DNA of 64,000 nt from Bettongia penicillata ogilbyi (GCA_023548195.1 JAJHZJ010000579.1:409001-473000), one strand, 5' to 3'; shown: positions 48,470-60,367, counted from the stretch's first letter. Notes: generated by a model from the letters alone, not told the origin. Made by a program: numbers and translations.

Positions 48470-49396
48470 TGAAGATCATATTTTCTATGGAGCTCTGGTC
48501 TTTTCATCAGAAAAGTCTAGAAATCTCTTATTTCATTGAATGACCATCTTCTTGCCCGAAAGATTATGCCCAATTTTGCTGGGTAGTTGGTTTTAATCCA
48601 GGCTTCCTTGCCTTACAGAATATCATATTCCATTTTTTCTGATCTTTTAATGTAGAAGCTGCAAGGTCCTGTGTGATCCTGACTATAGTTCTTTAATATT
48701 TGAATTATTTCTTTCTGGCTACTTGCAGTATTTTCTCCTTGACCTGATAATTCTGGAATTTGACAACAACATTCTTTGACATTTTCAATTTGGAATCTCT
48801 TTCATGAGGTGATAAATGGATTCCTTCAATGACCACTTTGCCCTCTGGATCTAGGACCTCAGGGTAGTTTTCCATGATGATTTCTTGGAAAGTACTGCCC
48901 AGGCTCTTTTTATTCATCATGGCTTTACAGTAGATCAATAATTCTTAGATTTTCTCTCCTGTATCTATTTTCCAGGTCTTTTGTTTTTCCAGTGAGATAT
49001 TTTTATGCTTTCTTCTATTTTTTTCATTCTTTAGATTTTGCTTGGCTGATTCTTGATTCCTCATAGAGTCATTTGCTTCTATTCACCCAATTCTAATTTT
49101 TATCAAATTGTTTTCTTCAGTTAGTTTTTGTACTTCCTTTTCCATTTGGCCAATTTTACTTTTTAAGTGTATTTTTAAAATAAATTTTCTTCTGCCTCTC
49201 TAATTTTGCTTTTAAAATCCTTCTTGAGCTCTTCCAAGAATGTTCTTTGGGCTTGAGACCAGTTCATATTCCCCTTTGAGATTTCAGATGTGGGTATAGT
49301 GTCAATGCTGTCCTCTTCTGAATTCATATTTTGGTCTTCCCTGTACCTGCAATAAGATTCTATGGTTTTTGCTGTTTTAATTTGCTTCTTGCTCAT
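48470..49396 (-). pseudogene. L1 ORF1 remnant
   Basis: Minus-strand start MSKKQIKTAKTIESYCRYRE, coiled-coil remnants, then SLGSTFQEIIMENYPEVLDP and VVVKFQNYQVKEKILQVARK (RRM and C-terminal domain). Frameshifted. The N-terminus differs from those of the HAL1-like copies here, indicating another subfamily. Confidence 0.85.
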
Positions 49397-50455
49397 AATG
49401 ACTTTCTTTTTTCTGGCTTTTAAAGTGGATCTCTGCTTCTAGGGCATAAGGGGCTCTGTCCCACATTTCTTGGGCTGGGAGGTATGGACCTGGTTACTGA
49501 CTTTGTGTTCTGTAGCCTCTGGTTCTTTCAACTAAAAGCTATATAATGGTGCTGCTTACCTGGTACTGAGCTGGCTGGTGTGTGCCAAGGCTGAGTTCAG
49601 GTGAAGTCTGTTTGAGTTTCCCCAGGGTTACCCTGAAGTTTGTGGTGTGACATATGAGAGAGGACAGGTCTGGCTTCTGGAGGTCTCCTCCTTCCCTAGG
49701 GCCTTGCTAGAGCATGAGCAGGCTCAGTGGCAGGTGAACCCTGTCTGTGGTGATGCTAAGGTACATTGGGGTCCTGAAGCTGGTGCTTATTGGCTGCACC
49801 CCACTGAGTCTCAATATTTCCTGCTGGTCTACTGAGGTAGCTCTTGCTGGGATGTCTCTGTTCCTGCACTGGGCCCCTATCAGCCTCAATAAGAGAGACC
49901 CTTCCCATCCGTCTCCCTAACCTCCTGAGTTGAATGACTGATGTAACCCTTCTGCTGTCTCCACTATTCCAGAATTTTTCCTGGGGCAATGTTCTCTGGG
50001 TTTTTCGAGGTCAACAAGGGAGGGTGAAAACATTTACAGTTTACTCTTCCATCTGGACTTCTGGAAGTTCAAGTAGATGACTTGAAAACATTTAGTGTGT
50101 GGGCTGATAGCCCCAGGAGTAGCCACTGTTGCTGTTGCAGGCCCTGTGCTTCTCTCTCACTCAGCCTCAGCAGACTCCAGTCCTATGCTGAGAAGTTTGC
50201 GAATTGGAGGGGCTGTTGGTGTTTCGCCATGATCAGGTCTGCCCACAAGCTCTGCACAATGTAACAGATCCTTCCTGTCAGCCTTTTCAGCTGTACTGGG
50301 CTGGAAATCTGCCGCACTCTGTCTCCTAGTAGATATGTCACTCTAAAATTTGTTCAGATTCACTTTTTAGAGGCACCTGAAGGAATTTTTAGAAGAGCTC
50401 AGATGAATCCGTACTTTCACTCTGCCATCTTGGCTTTGCCCCATTTGATAAATTC

Positions 50456-50580
50456 TGGAAAGATTTTGTGGAAAGGTTGCTCGATCATGCACTGATAAGA
50501 CTAGATGATCCCTGAGGTCTCTGGCAACTCTAAGACTCACTGATTGTGGGACTACAATTATAATGGTGGGGAAAGAGTAG
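50456..50580 (+). mobile_element. CR1/L3-like tail, right of L1 insertion
   Basis: 'ttgctcgatcatgcactgataagactagatgatccctgaggtctctggcaactctaagactcac' completes the fragment cut at 40906. Confidence 0.55.
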
Positions 50581-50829
50581 CTTCCAAATATCAGGGGTAA
50601 GACCAAAGTTAGCACAAAATGGAATATTCTAGATAGTTGTGTGAACAGAGATATGAAACTGAAATTCTACAGGACTATGTAAGATGATTCCCACCCTATT
50701 GGAGAAAATGTAACACGGATGAGAACATTACTCAACAGTGTGGGTATATGTTCATTTTGATTATCTGACTAGAAGTAGTTTAAACCCATTACTACTTTTC
50801 CCAGAAATACCCACTTCAAGATGGTAATG

Positions 50830-50892
50830 TTATATCTACTATATATACTACTATCTAGTATATATACTACTATCTAGTATATATACTACTGA
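50830..50892. repeat. 19-bp tandem repeat
   Basis: About 2.7 copies of tatatactactatctagta; each contains the palindrome-like ctag core. Confidence 0.9.
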
Positions 50893-51600
50893 CAACTTTC
50901 AGAGGGGGAAAAAGGCATAATGAATGATAGACTAGTACAGGAAAGATTAGGAGATTTCTGCCTCTACTACAAAATGTCAGCATGGCTTTGGGTAGGGCAA
51001 GGAAAACAGTGGGAAAGCACCTCTTAAGTTCTTGGAGCACTTCCTCTGTTGCAGTGGATCAATCTAAGTATTCTAGAGAATTAAGTGGTCAGGATGGTAA
51101 TCTGTCATGGATAATGATCTGGTGATAAACTTAAGATAATATTTTAGAAGCACCATGAATATTATCAGATGGCATCCCTTAGCTGTTCACATCAGGAGGT
51201 GTTTACCTTCTTGGTTCCATCTTAAATTCATGGGAAAATGTGGTTTGTTCTAAAAATTCCAACTTTGTCCAATGAAATTGGCTTCTTTAACTTTTTATAG
51301 TGGGCTAGGAATTACTTGTTTTTGTTTTGTTTTGTTTGTTTGTTTGATTTTTGTTTTTTATCAACTGATGTACTGTGAAGATGCAGCATGGTAGATTAAA
51401 ACACCTAGATCTACTGTCATGAACATTATCAGATCTTGGAATGCCATGTCTGTAAATCGATAAAAAAATGGCTGGCATATCCTGATGAATCAGATTTATA
51501 GATATATTAATATTAGAATGGGCCTTAGCTGCCATCTTCCAAAAATGAATTCCTACTACTGAATTGACACTGTCCTGAAGGAAGGAGAGATCTGCCAACT
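50893..51600. other. Unremarkable intronic stretch
   Basis: No gene or named transposon recognised. A (TTTTG/TTTG)n simple repeat sits at about 51318-51348. Confidence 0.5.
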
Positions 51601-51990
51601 GAGAGGAAGTAGAACCATTTCCAAGGATGTATGGAAGCAATAAGAGCCACTTGAGTTTATTAAATAGGAGGGTGATAGATCAGATCTGCATTTTAGGAAA
51701 ATCACTTTGGTGACTGAAGGGTAGATAGATTGGGATATAAAGAGACTCAAGGCAAACAGACCCCACCAGAAGAATATTTTAGCAATCAAAACATGAGGTG
51801 AGGAAGGTTTGTCCCAGAATGGCAGCAATGTCAGAGGAGAGAAAAGATCTCAACAGCAAGAGATGTTGCAAAAGTGAAGTTGACTTGTCTTGGCAGTAGC
51901 TTGAATATGGAGAATAAGAAATAGTGAAGAATCAAGAATAATTTGTAGATTGGGAATCTGAGGGATTAAAAGTATGGTGCTGCCCTCAAC
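51600..51990 (+). repeat. Ancient interspersed repeat
   Basis: 'gagtttattaaataggagggtgatagatcagatctgcattttaggaaaatcactttgg...gggaatctgagggattaaaagtatggtgctgccctc' is a widely dispersed mammalian repeat type. Family not assigned. Confidence 0.55.
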
Positions 51991-51994
51991 TTCC

Positions 51995-52531
51995 TTGATT
52001 GTGCTATCTTGGAGGAACTGAGAACTTACAGATCCTAGAGTACACCCTCCACTGGACAAAGGATCCACAAGTCAAGTAATTGGGGAAATTGGGGAAATGC
52101 CAAAATAAGGGGAAAAAAATAGGACTATAGAAGGTTACTTTCTTAGTGAAAAGGTATTTTCTTCCATCCTTTTGGATGAGGAAGAACAAAGTATACCCTC
52201 AGAGGAAGACATAAAAGTCAAGGCTTCTGCATCCAAAAGCTCCAAAAAAAGAAATGCAATGGTCTCAGACCATTGGAGAGTTCAAAAAAAATTTTGGAAA
52301 TCAAGTAAGAGAGGTGGAGGAAAAATTGGGAAGAGAAATGAGAGAGATGCAAAGAAAATCATGAAAAGCAAGTCAATAGCTTTCTAAAGCAGACCCAAAA
52401 AATGCTGAAGAAAATAACACTTTTAAAAATAGACTAATGAGGAGAAGAATGCTTTAAAAAGTAGAATTAGCCAAATGGAAAAGGAGATTCAAAAGCTTAC
52501 TGAAGAAAATAATTCTTTAAAAATTGGAATG
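51995..52531 (+). mobile_element. Older HAL1-like element, left part
   Basis: 5'UTR-like start ('cttggaggaactgagaactt...', also at 63763) followed by ORF1 N-terminus (DEEEQSIPSEEDIKVKASAS at 52172) and coiled-coil coding with frameshifts. It is cut by the young element after the 13-bp target aaaaattggaatg (52519-52531) and resumes at 55534. Confidence 0.85.
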
Positions 52532-53364
52532 GAGGAGCCAAGATGGCGGAGTAGAAGGACGCACATTTACGAGCTCCGAGCCCACAACCCATGGAATTGA
52601 GGTAAAAGGAGATCCCCATAAATTCTGAATCTCTGCAGGGGGGTGCATAAACATAGGGGAAGAGATTTCCGTTCCATTGAACCCTGGAGAGCCGTCCCCG
52701 GGGTCCATCGCACTCCGGAAAGCGGACCCCACCCCCACTCCTGGCCGCGACCCAGAGAAGCTGACCCGAGCAGACTTCAGAGAGGAAAGCTCCGGGGGAA
52801 GCTCCGGCAGCCGGGAAAGTCCCTCCGCCCACAGAAGCTACAGGTCAGTAAGAAAGAAAGCTGCGATAGGGGAGGGGAGCGGAGCGTCTCCGTGACTCGG
52901 GCCCCCTCGGGAGGAAGCGGCTGCGGCAGAGACGGGGGCAGGAAGCGGCGGAGGCAGAGGCGTGGGCGGGCGGCTGAGGCGGCAGCGGCCCGGGACTCAG
53001 GAATCCCCAAGCAGCAGGTAGGATCTTCAATACTGAAGGTCTTTCCAACCTGAGAGAGCCGAGCCGGGGAGATGGCCCTGCCCCCACCCTGCTCTACTGC
53101 TGAACGCCTCTGAATAAAACCCCCAAGGAAGCTGAGCACAGCAGGCGGGGCCCCCCACCCCGCCCCCACCCGCTCCGTTCCTGAAAGTCTCTGCGGAAAG
53201 CCCCTGAGGGCCCAAGCTTAGGAGGCGGCCCTGCCCCCACCCCTGCACCAGAACTAAAGCTTGCCGCGGGAAAGCGCATTTGAATCTCAGAGGCCAAGCA
53301 CTAGCTGGGCGGATCCAGGCGGGGGTGGAAAGGAATCTCAGAAGTCAAGAAACTGGCTGGGAAA
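52532..53364 (+). promoter_or_regulatory. CpG-rich 5'UTR/internal promoter of the HAL1-like element
   Basis: Starts with gaggagccaagatggcgg, which includes a ccaagatggcgg YY1-like core as at many L1 5' ends. 52690-53250 is strongly GC- and CpG-rich compared with the surrounding intron. L1-type 5'UTRs carry internal Pol II promoters; activity here is inference. Antisense frames of up to 130 codons (53169-52777) occur in it without known homology. Confidence 0.6.
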
Positions 53365-54471
53365 ATGCCTAGAAAGGGGAAGAAAAATAAGACTTTGGAG
53401 AGTTTTTTCCAACAAATGCAAATGATCCCGACCTTCGGATCTGATGGGGAGGACGAGAATGTATTTTTCCCATCAGGGAAAGATGTGGAGGGCGGGGCCT
53501 CAGTACCCCAGACACCCTAGGGGGGTGTTGGGTGGGCTCAGGCCTTGGAAGAACTTAAAAAGGATTTTGAAAAGCAAGTTAGACAGGTGGAGGAAAGACT
53601 GGGAAGAGAAATGACAAAGATGCAAGAAGAGTATGAAAAAAAGGTCAGTATCTTGGTAAAGGAGACCCAAAAAAATGCTGAGGAAATTAACACCTTGAAA
53701 AATAGGCTCACTCAATTGGCAAAAGAGGTTCAAAAAGCCAATGAGGAGAAGAATGCATTCAAAAGCAGAATGAGCCAAATGGAAAAAGAGGCTCAAAAGC
53801 TCACTGAATTTAATAGTTCTCTCAAAATTAGAATGGAACAGATGGAGTCTAATGACTTTATGAGAAACCAAGAAATCACCAAACAAAACCAAAAGAACGA
53901 TAAAATGGAAGAGAATGTGAAATATCTCATGGGAAAAACAACTGACCTGGAAAATAGATCCAGGAGAGACAACTTAAAAATTATGGGACTACCTGAAAGC
54001 CATGATCAAAAAAAGAGCCTAGACATCGTCTTGCATGAAATTATCAAGGAAAACTGCCCTGACATTCTAGGACCAGAGGGCAAAATAAGTATTGAAAGAA
54101 TCCATCGATCACCACCTGAAAGAGATCCAAAAAGAGAAACTCCTAGGAACATTGTGGCCAAATTCCAGAACTCCCAGCTCAAGGAAAAAATCTTGCAAGC
54201 AGCTAGAAAGAAACAATTCCAGTACTGTGGAAATACAATCAGGATAACCCAAGATCTAGCAGCTTCTACATTAAGGGATCGAAGGGCATGGAATAGGATA
54301 TTCCAGAAGTCAAAGGAACTAGGACTGAAACCAAGAATCACCTACCCAGCTAAACTGAGTATAATACTTCAAGGGAAAACATGGTCTTTCAATGAAACAG
54401 AGGACTTTCAATCATTCTTAATGAAAAGACCAGAGCTGAAAAGAAAATTTGACTTTCAAACACAAGAATGA
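53365..54471 (+). pseudogene. HAL1/L1 ORF1 with one in-frame stop
   Basis: ORF1p is the trimeric RNA-binding coat protein of L1. The ATG at 53365 (MPRKGKKNKTLESFFQQ) opens a 369-codon frame ending at TGA/54471, broken only by TAG at 53518-53520 (codon 52). The rest, from 53521, is open for over 310 codons. It shows a coiled coil (about residues 60-190), an RRM near 193-290 with RRDNLKIMGLPE and ERIHRSPPERD, and a C-terminal domain with KILQAARKKQFQY, FQKSKELGLKP and ITYPAKLSIILQGK. A later internal start is possible but would lose the basic N-terminus. Confidence 0.88.
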
Positions 54472-55520
54472 GAGGAAGCATGCAAAAGTAAACAGCAAGG
54501 AGAAGTATTAAGGGACTTACCAGAAATGAACTGTTTGCATTCATACAGGGAAGGACAATATTTCTAACTCTTAAAACTTTTCAGCATCTGGGTGGTTGGT
54601 GGGACCACACATACACATGTACACGCATGCACACACATACACACATGCATTCACATGCAGAGACAGAGAGCACAGATTGAACTGAATAGGATGGGACCAT
54701 ACCTTAAAAGAAATTAAGGTAAATGGTGAGAGAGAAATGTAGTGAGAGGAAAGAGGGGGAAATGGAAGGGGGTAACTATATGTCATTTAAGAGGCAAGTA
54801 GGAGATGTTTTTAGTGGAGGGAAAAAGAGGAGAGCGGAGGAAAAAAAACAAACAAACAAACAAACAAACAAAAGTTTACCCTCATGACATTTGACTAAAC
54901 GAAGGAGTGAAATGCACACTCATTTTGGTATGAAAACCTATCTTTCAGTATAAGAAAGCGGTGGAGAAGGAGATATTGGGGGGGGGGGGGGATGATGGAA
55001 GGGAGGGCAAAGGGAGGAGGGAGTAATTGAAAGTCAACACTTGGGGAGGGACAGGATCAAAGGACAGAAGAGAAACAATGAGGGGCAGGTTAGGAGGGAT
55101 GGCAATTCAGTTAGTCTTACACAACACGACTATCAGGAAGGTCATTTGCAAAGCTACACAGATATGGCCTATAATGAATTGCCTGCCGTACCAAAGGGAA
55201 TAGGTGGGGAGGGAGGGATGGGGAGAATTTGGAACTCAAAGTTTTAGGAACAATTGTTTAGTATTGTTGTTGCAACTAGGAAAGAAGACATACAGTTAAT
55301 GAGGAATAGAAAGTCATCTGGCCCTACAGGAGAAAAGAGAAGATAGAGACAAGGGAAGGGAGGGATGACAGAAGAGAGGACAGATTGGAGATAGGGAAAA
55401 TTAGATTGCTTGGGGTATTGGGGTGGGGGGAGGGGAGAAAAGGGGAGAAAATTTGGAACCCAAAAATTTGTGAAAATGAATGTAAAAAGCTAAATAAATA
55501 AAAACAAAACAAAACAAAAC
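54472..55520 (+). other. 3'UTR and tail of the young HAL1-like element
   Basis: Directly follows the ORF1 stop. Purine-rich, with a CA-rich patch (54605-54660), (AAAC)n at 54848-54871, a run of 14 G at 54978-54991 with further G-runs to 55020, 'ggaactcaaagttttagg' and the terminal 'gagaaaatttggaaccc...aatgtaaaaagctaaataaataaa'. The minus-strand copies at 43342 and 44562 carry the same 3' region. Confidence 0.85.
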
Positions 55521-55533
55521 AAAAATTGGAATG

Positions 55534-57114
55534 TAGCAGATGGAAGCTAATGACCTGAGAAACCAAAAAATTACAAAAAAAAAAAAACCAATAGAATAAA
55601 AAATAGAACATAATGTGAAATTGTGAAATATCTCATTGAAAAAACAACTGACCTGGAAAATAGATCCAGGAGAGACAATTTAAAAATTGTGGGACTACCT
55701 GAAAGCTATGATCAAAAATAGAGCCTAGACATCATCTTTCATGAAATTATCAAGGAAAACTTCCCTGATATTCTAGAACCAGAGGGTAAAATAAATATTG
55801 AAAGAATCCACTGATCACCTCCTGAAAGAGATCCAAAAAGAAAATCTCCTAGGAATATTGTAGCCAAATTCCAGAGTTCCCAGGTCAAGGAGAAAATATT
55901 GCAAGCAGCCAGAAAGAAACAATTTGAGTACTGTGGAAATACAATCAGGATAACACAAGATCTAGCAGCTTCTACATTAAGAGATTATAGGGCTTGGAAT
56001 ATGATATTCCAGAAGTCAAAAGAATTAAAGCCAAGAATCACTTACCCAGTAAAACTAAGTATAATACTTCAGGTGGGGGGGAGAAATGGAATTTCAATGA
56101 AATAGAGCACTTTCAAGAATTCTTGATGAAAAGACCAAAGCTGAATAGAAAATTTGACTTCCAAACAAAGATTCAAGAGAAGCATAAACAGGAAAGAGAA
56201 AGCATAAGGGTCTTACTAAAGTTGAGCTGCTTACATTCCTACATGGAAAGATAATATTTGTAACTCTTGAAACTTTTCTCAGTGTTTGGGTGATTGGAAG
56301 GATTATATACATATATAGACAGAGGGCACAGAATGAGTTGAAAAGGAAGGGGTGATGTCTAAAAAAAGATCTAAAAAAGGAATGAGAGAGGAATATATTG
56401 AGAGAAGAAATGGAGAAATGGAATGGGGCAAATTCTCATAAAAGAGGGCAAGAAAAAGCTATTTCAATGGAGGAGAAAAGAGGGGAGCTGAGAGGGAAAA
56501 AGTGAAGGAGAGAATAATATGCACACTCAATTTGGTATGAATTTCTGTCTTACACTATGGTATGAAAATCTATCTTACACCACAGGAAAGTCAGGGAGAA
56601 AGGGATGTCATGTGCGGGGGGCGGGAATATAGAAGGGAGGGCATTTGGGAGAAAGAAGTAATTAGATGTAAACACTTTTGGGGAGGGACAAGGTCAAAAG
56701 AGAGAATAGAATAAATGGGCAGAATAGGATGGAGGGAAATATAGTTAGTCTTTCACTACATGACTGTTTGGAGGACTTACATAACTGCACCTATATGGTC
56801 GATATTTAATTGCTTGCCTTCTCAGTGGAGATGGGTGGGAGGGAGGAAGGGAGAGAAGTTGGAACTCAAAGTTTTAGGAACAAATGTTGAGAATTGTTTT
56901 TGCATCCAACTAGGAAATAAGAAATATAGGTAATGGAGTATAGAAATCCATCTTGCTCTACAAGAAAAGTGAGAAGATGGGGATAAGGGAAAGGAGGAGT
57001 ATGATAGAAGAGAGGGCAGATTGGGGGAAGGGGTGATCAGAATGCATGACATCTTGGGGTGGGAAAAAGGGAAAGATGGGGAGAAAATTTGGAACTCAAA
57101 ATCTTGTGGAAAGG
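55534..57114 (+). mobile_element. Older HAL1-like element, right part
   Basis: Resumes the ORF1 reading where 52531 stopped (tagcagatggaagctaatgacc), with decayed RRM and C-terminal regions (AARKKQFEYCGNTIRITQDL at 55902, ITYPVKLSIILQ at 56036). The same purine-rich 3'UTR then follows, to 'gagaaaatttggaactcaaaatcttgtgg'. No ORF2. ORF1 is frameshifted. Confidence 0.88.
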
Positions 57115-57235
57115 AAAAACAAAACGTACCATCAGAGGAAGACATAAAAGTCAAGGCTTCTGCAGCTCCAAAAAAAATTATGCAACTAAAAACAAAACAA
57201 AAAAATTAATTAATTAAAAAAATAAAAACAGAAAT
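57115..57235 (+). repeat. Extra ORF1 N-terminal fragment plus A-rich tract
   Basis: Just after the older element's 3' end, 'gaggaagacataaaagtcaaggcttctgcagctcc' (57135-57169) repeats the ORF1 N-terminal coding found at 52200-52240, then becomes A-rich. Possibly template switching during insertion, or the remains of the host element. Confidence 0.7.
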
Positions 57236-57239
57236 ACCA

Positions 57240-57455
57240 AAACTTTTCAAAAAAATGATCTCATTTGATTCTCACAACAACCCTGGGAGATGCTGTTATT
57301 ATCTCCATTTTACAGTTGAGGAAACTAGCAAACAGAGGTTAAATGACTTGGCCAGAGACATACAGATAATAACTATTTCATGGTGGATTTGAACTCAGGA
57401 CTTCTTAACTTCAAGCTCAACATTCTGTCCATATTCCACTACCAGGTGCCTCAAA
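57240..57455 (+). mobile_element. MIR SINE relic
   Basis: 'tctcatttgattctcacaacaaccctgggagatgctgttattatctccattttacagttgaggaaac...ccatattccactaccaggtgcc'. Well preserved. Confidence 0.9.
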
Positions 57456-57459
57456 TATG

Positions 57460-58160
57460 ATCAGAAGCTATATTTTAAGGTATTAGAAGAGAGTGAGAAG
57501 ACAAAAAGTGGAGGCACCTATTGCAGTTAACCTTTTCAAGGAATTTAGCAGAAAAGGGCAAAAATAAGATGACATAGTTTTTTTAAGAATTATTTACACT
57601 GTGGTGTTTTTATATTCATAATGTAACATGATCCAGAATTCTGGACACAAAGTAAATGCCTAATAAAATAGTTTACTTGAGGTTTGAGATAATAATTGTA
57701 GCTTCCATTGAGGTTATCAGAGAAAGGAATCCTATTTTTTTTTCAATATTACACCTAACTTGTGAAGGTATGCGAGAACAAGGTAAGTAGAAGGGAAACA
57801 CTAGAAAGGGAAATTAGGAATAAAAGACTTGTTTTAGGCAAGAATGGGAAATGAAAGGTGACCCTTAAAACCATTCCCCAAATGAAGGGATATGTGAGAC
57901 AAGAAAAGATAAGGGGCTCATAACGGATTTTGTTTAGAAGGAATATGCATCTCAATTATTTTGCAAGGGTTGTGCTTCCCAGAAATTAATCTCACTGCCA
58001 AGAGAGGGGATATATGAGTTCCTTAGAATCGGTGGCACCTGGGATTTTAGGGAGAAACTAGATCTAGTGGTAAGATATACTGGGCTTAGGAGGATTGAAT
58101 GATCGTGTTGTCATGTTAAGGGTAAAGGGGAGGACTTCATGAATCAGTGATTCTGATGGT
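57460..58160. other. Unremarkable intronic stretch
   Basis: No repeat or ORF of note recognised. Confidence 0.4.
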
Positions 58161-59814
58161 ACTCCATTTCTTCTTTAATAAATTGATTTCTAAAAGTGAG
58201 GTATGTCAGAAGAAGAGCCCAACAGATAAATAAACAAGTAAATTAAGGAAAGAGAAGATAAGATGAGAACTATAGATTCACTTACATAGAAGTGGAAATT
58301 AGAAGGGGACTTGACAGTCCAGAAGCAATACCTTTCATGAGGGGCATAGAATGAAGAAGGAACATGTACAAATACAGCACATGAATAGAAAAATAATTCT
58401 TAATAGAGTAAAAAAAGGGATAAAAATAATAAGGATGGAAATTTAAATGAATGTTTCTTAGAAATGAAGTCACATAAGAAAGTTTCTTAAGCTTAACATG
58501 TTGGGCAGGGTATAGAGATTGGAAGTGAGGATTTTAAACCATGGACCTGTCTGGATGGGGAAAGGAGGTGGCCAAAACGGTAGGTATGGAAGGAACATAA
58601 TTAAACAGATTGAAAAAAAAGATTAAATAATTTAAGGAAAGTTATGGAAGTTATCTGGATTGGGACAGAGAAAACTGTGGAATGAGAATCATCACACAAG
58701 TGTAAATAATGCTTTTCAGAGAGAAAAGGTACTAATGTAAAAAATAGGAAAGGACAAAAAATCAATACAAAAGAAATGAATGAAAATCTAAAAATGAACA
58801 TCTAAAAATTGAATCTTAAATGTGAATGAGTCAAATTACATGAAAATGATGGGTAAATGGTTAAGAAAAAATATCCAACAGTTTGTTGCATGTAAGAATC
58901 ACTCATGAAAAGTGTTGGGGGTATAGAGATTACATCTATGATTTCATTAGATAAGAGAAGGTTGAAAGAGAGAACAGCTTTTATTAGTACCTGACTCTAC
59001 CTTTTTCTCCAACTTACAGTTGTAGAGAGTTAAATGAGGGCATTGAGAGATTAAGGGATTTGCTCAGTTACATGACTATGATATATCGAAAGCAGGACTT
59101 GATCCTATGTCTTTCTGACTCAAAGGTCAGCTCTCTATACATTGCAACAAGATGTCTTTCAAAATAAAATACAGACACATATAAAACAAAAGAATGAGAC
59201 CTTGGTTCGGGTGATCCTAAAAACTATTCAGGAGTTATAATTATGCTTATCAGTCTTACTAAAGATAAAAATAAACACTGAAAGATAAAAAGGTAACATA
59301 CTAAAAGGTACCATAGATAACAAAACAGTAATTATTTTAAAAAATATGCATCTGATTGACCTATCATTTAAATTCATAGGGGAAACACTAACTGAAATAC
59401 AAAAATACATAGACCATGACCTGATAACTGCAGTCAATTTTAATGTTATCTTCTCAGAGTTGTATAAATGTAATAAATTTTCCTCCCCAAAAAAAAGATA
59501 AATTTAGAACAGACTGTTACAGAAGTCAAAATTTAAAGACTTACCATATCTTCTTAATTGAAAGATATTTCCTAAGACCATATAGTACCTTTACAAAAAT
59601 AGAGCATGGGCTATGTCAAAAAGAAATAATAAAATATGAAAAAGTGGAAACATTGGACATATCATTCACAGTCAATAACTGAACTCACATCTCAAATGCA
59701 TATCTGATTTCATAGATTTAGACATTTTCTCCATTGTTACATAACACAATCCACCCAAGCCTGCTTATCCCATGTGACTCTTATCCAAGTTCTCCCCAAA
59801 CTTCCTTTAGTTAA

Positions 59815-60330
59815 TTGTCGTTCATCCTTTGTTTTTTCAAGAGGACAAATGGCTTGCACATGAATTGGATTTAAGTGAGGCAGAATTGCACAGAGTCCTC
59901 AGCCTCTCTCTGCCTGAGTCAGGACAAGTCAAGCTGAATAGTAATGGGCCAGGATGCAGTAGATGGCCTTGGTGTCTTCAGTCCCTGACTAAGTTCTAAG
60001 TGCTCCACAGTATATGCTTCAGCTGCCTTGATGGCCATCGTAACAAGTTGTTCACATCTGCCCATTCCACCAGGGAAAGTCTTCGAATGCTTAGGTACAT
60101 ATCTCTCTAACTCACTGACAAGTTTGAGGTCTGTCAGTTACCCTCAGCATGGCCTGTCTGCCATGATGTTTTTTTTAAACAGGTATGGCCACTGTACATG
60201 CTACAGCTTCTCAGAATCACAGGTGAGAGTTAGGTGAAAGTAAACATCAAAGGCAGATGAGCAGTCCTGAAAGTGCTTGGCAAATTCTTATGCCAGAGGT
60301 GCTAGTTCTCTTTGAATACCCCTATAATTA
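59815..60330 (+). mobile_element. Marsupial-type interspersed repeat
   Basis: 'attgtcgttcatcctttgttttttcaagaggacaaatgg...tgaattggatttaagtgaggcagaattgcacagagtcctcagcctctctctgcctgagtcagg...ggatgcagtagatggccttgg' is a composition I associate with a common marsupial repeat. The exact family and right boundary are uncertain. Confidence 0.5.
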
Positions 60331-60367
60331 ATTCAGAAACACAGAGGATATAGATCTGAGGGGATAT

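Larger units (their letters stand above)
52532..55520 (+). mobile_element. Young HAL1-like (half-L1) retrotransposon
   Basis: A 2,989-bp + strand element opening gaggagccaagatggcggag and ending in (AAAAC)n/A tail (about 55494-55520). Exact 13-bp target duplications (aaaaattggaatg at 52519-52531 and 55521-55533) prove a single complete insertion. Contents: CpG-rich 5'UTR, ORF1, purine-rich 3'UTR, and no ORF2 or RT. It would need L1 ORF2p in trans. 'Half-L1' elements are known from mammals, including opossum. Assignment to a named family needs comparison. Confidence 0.92.

Noticed and set aside
52643..53297. Several 60-136-codon ORFs on both strands
   Set aside because: All fall in the GC-rich 5'UTR of the HAL1-like element, where stops are scarce; no homology recognised. 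An ORF0-like role is only speculation.
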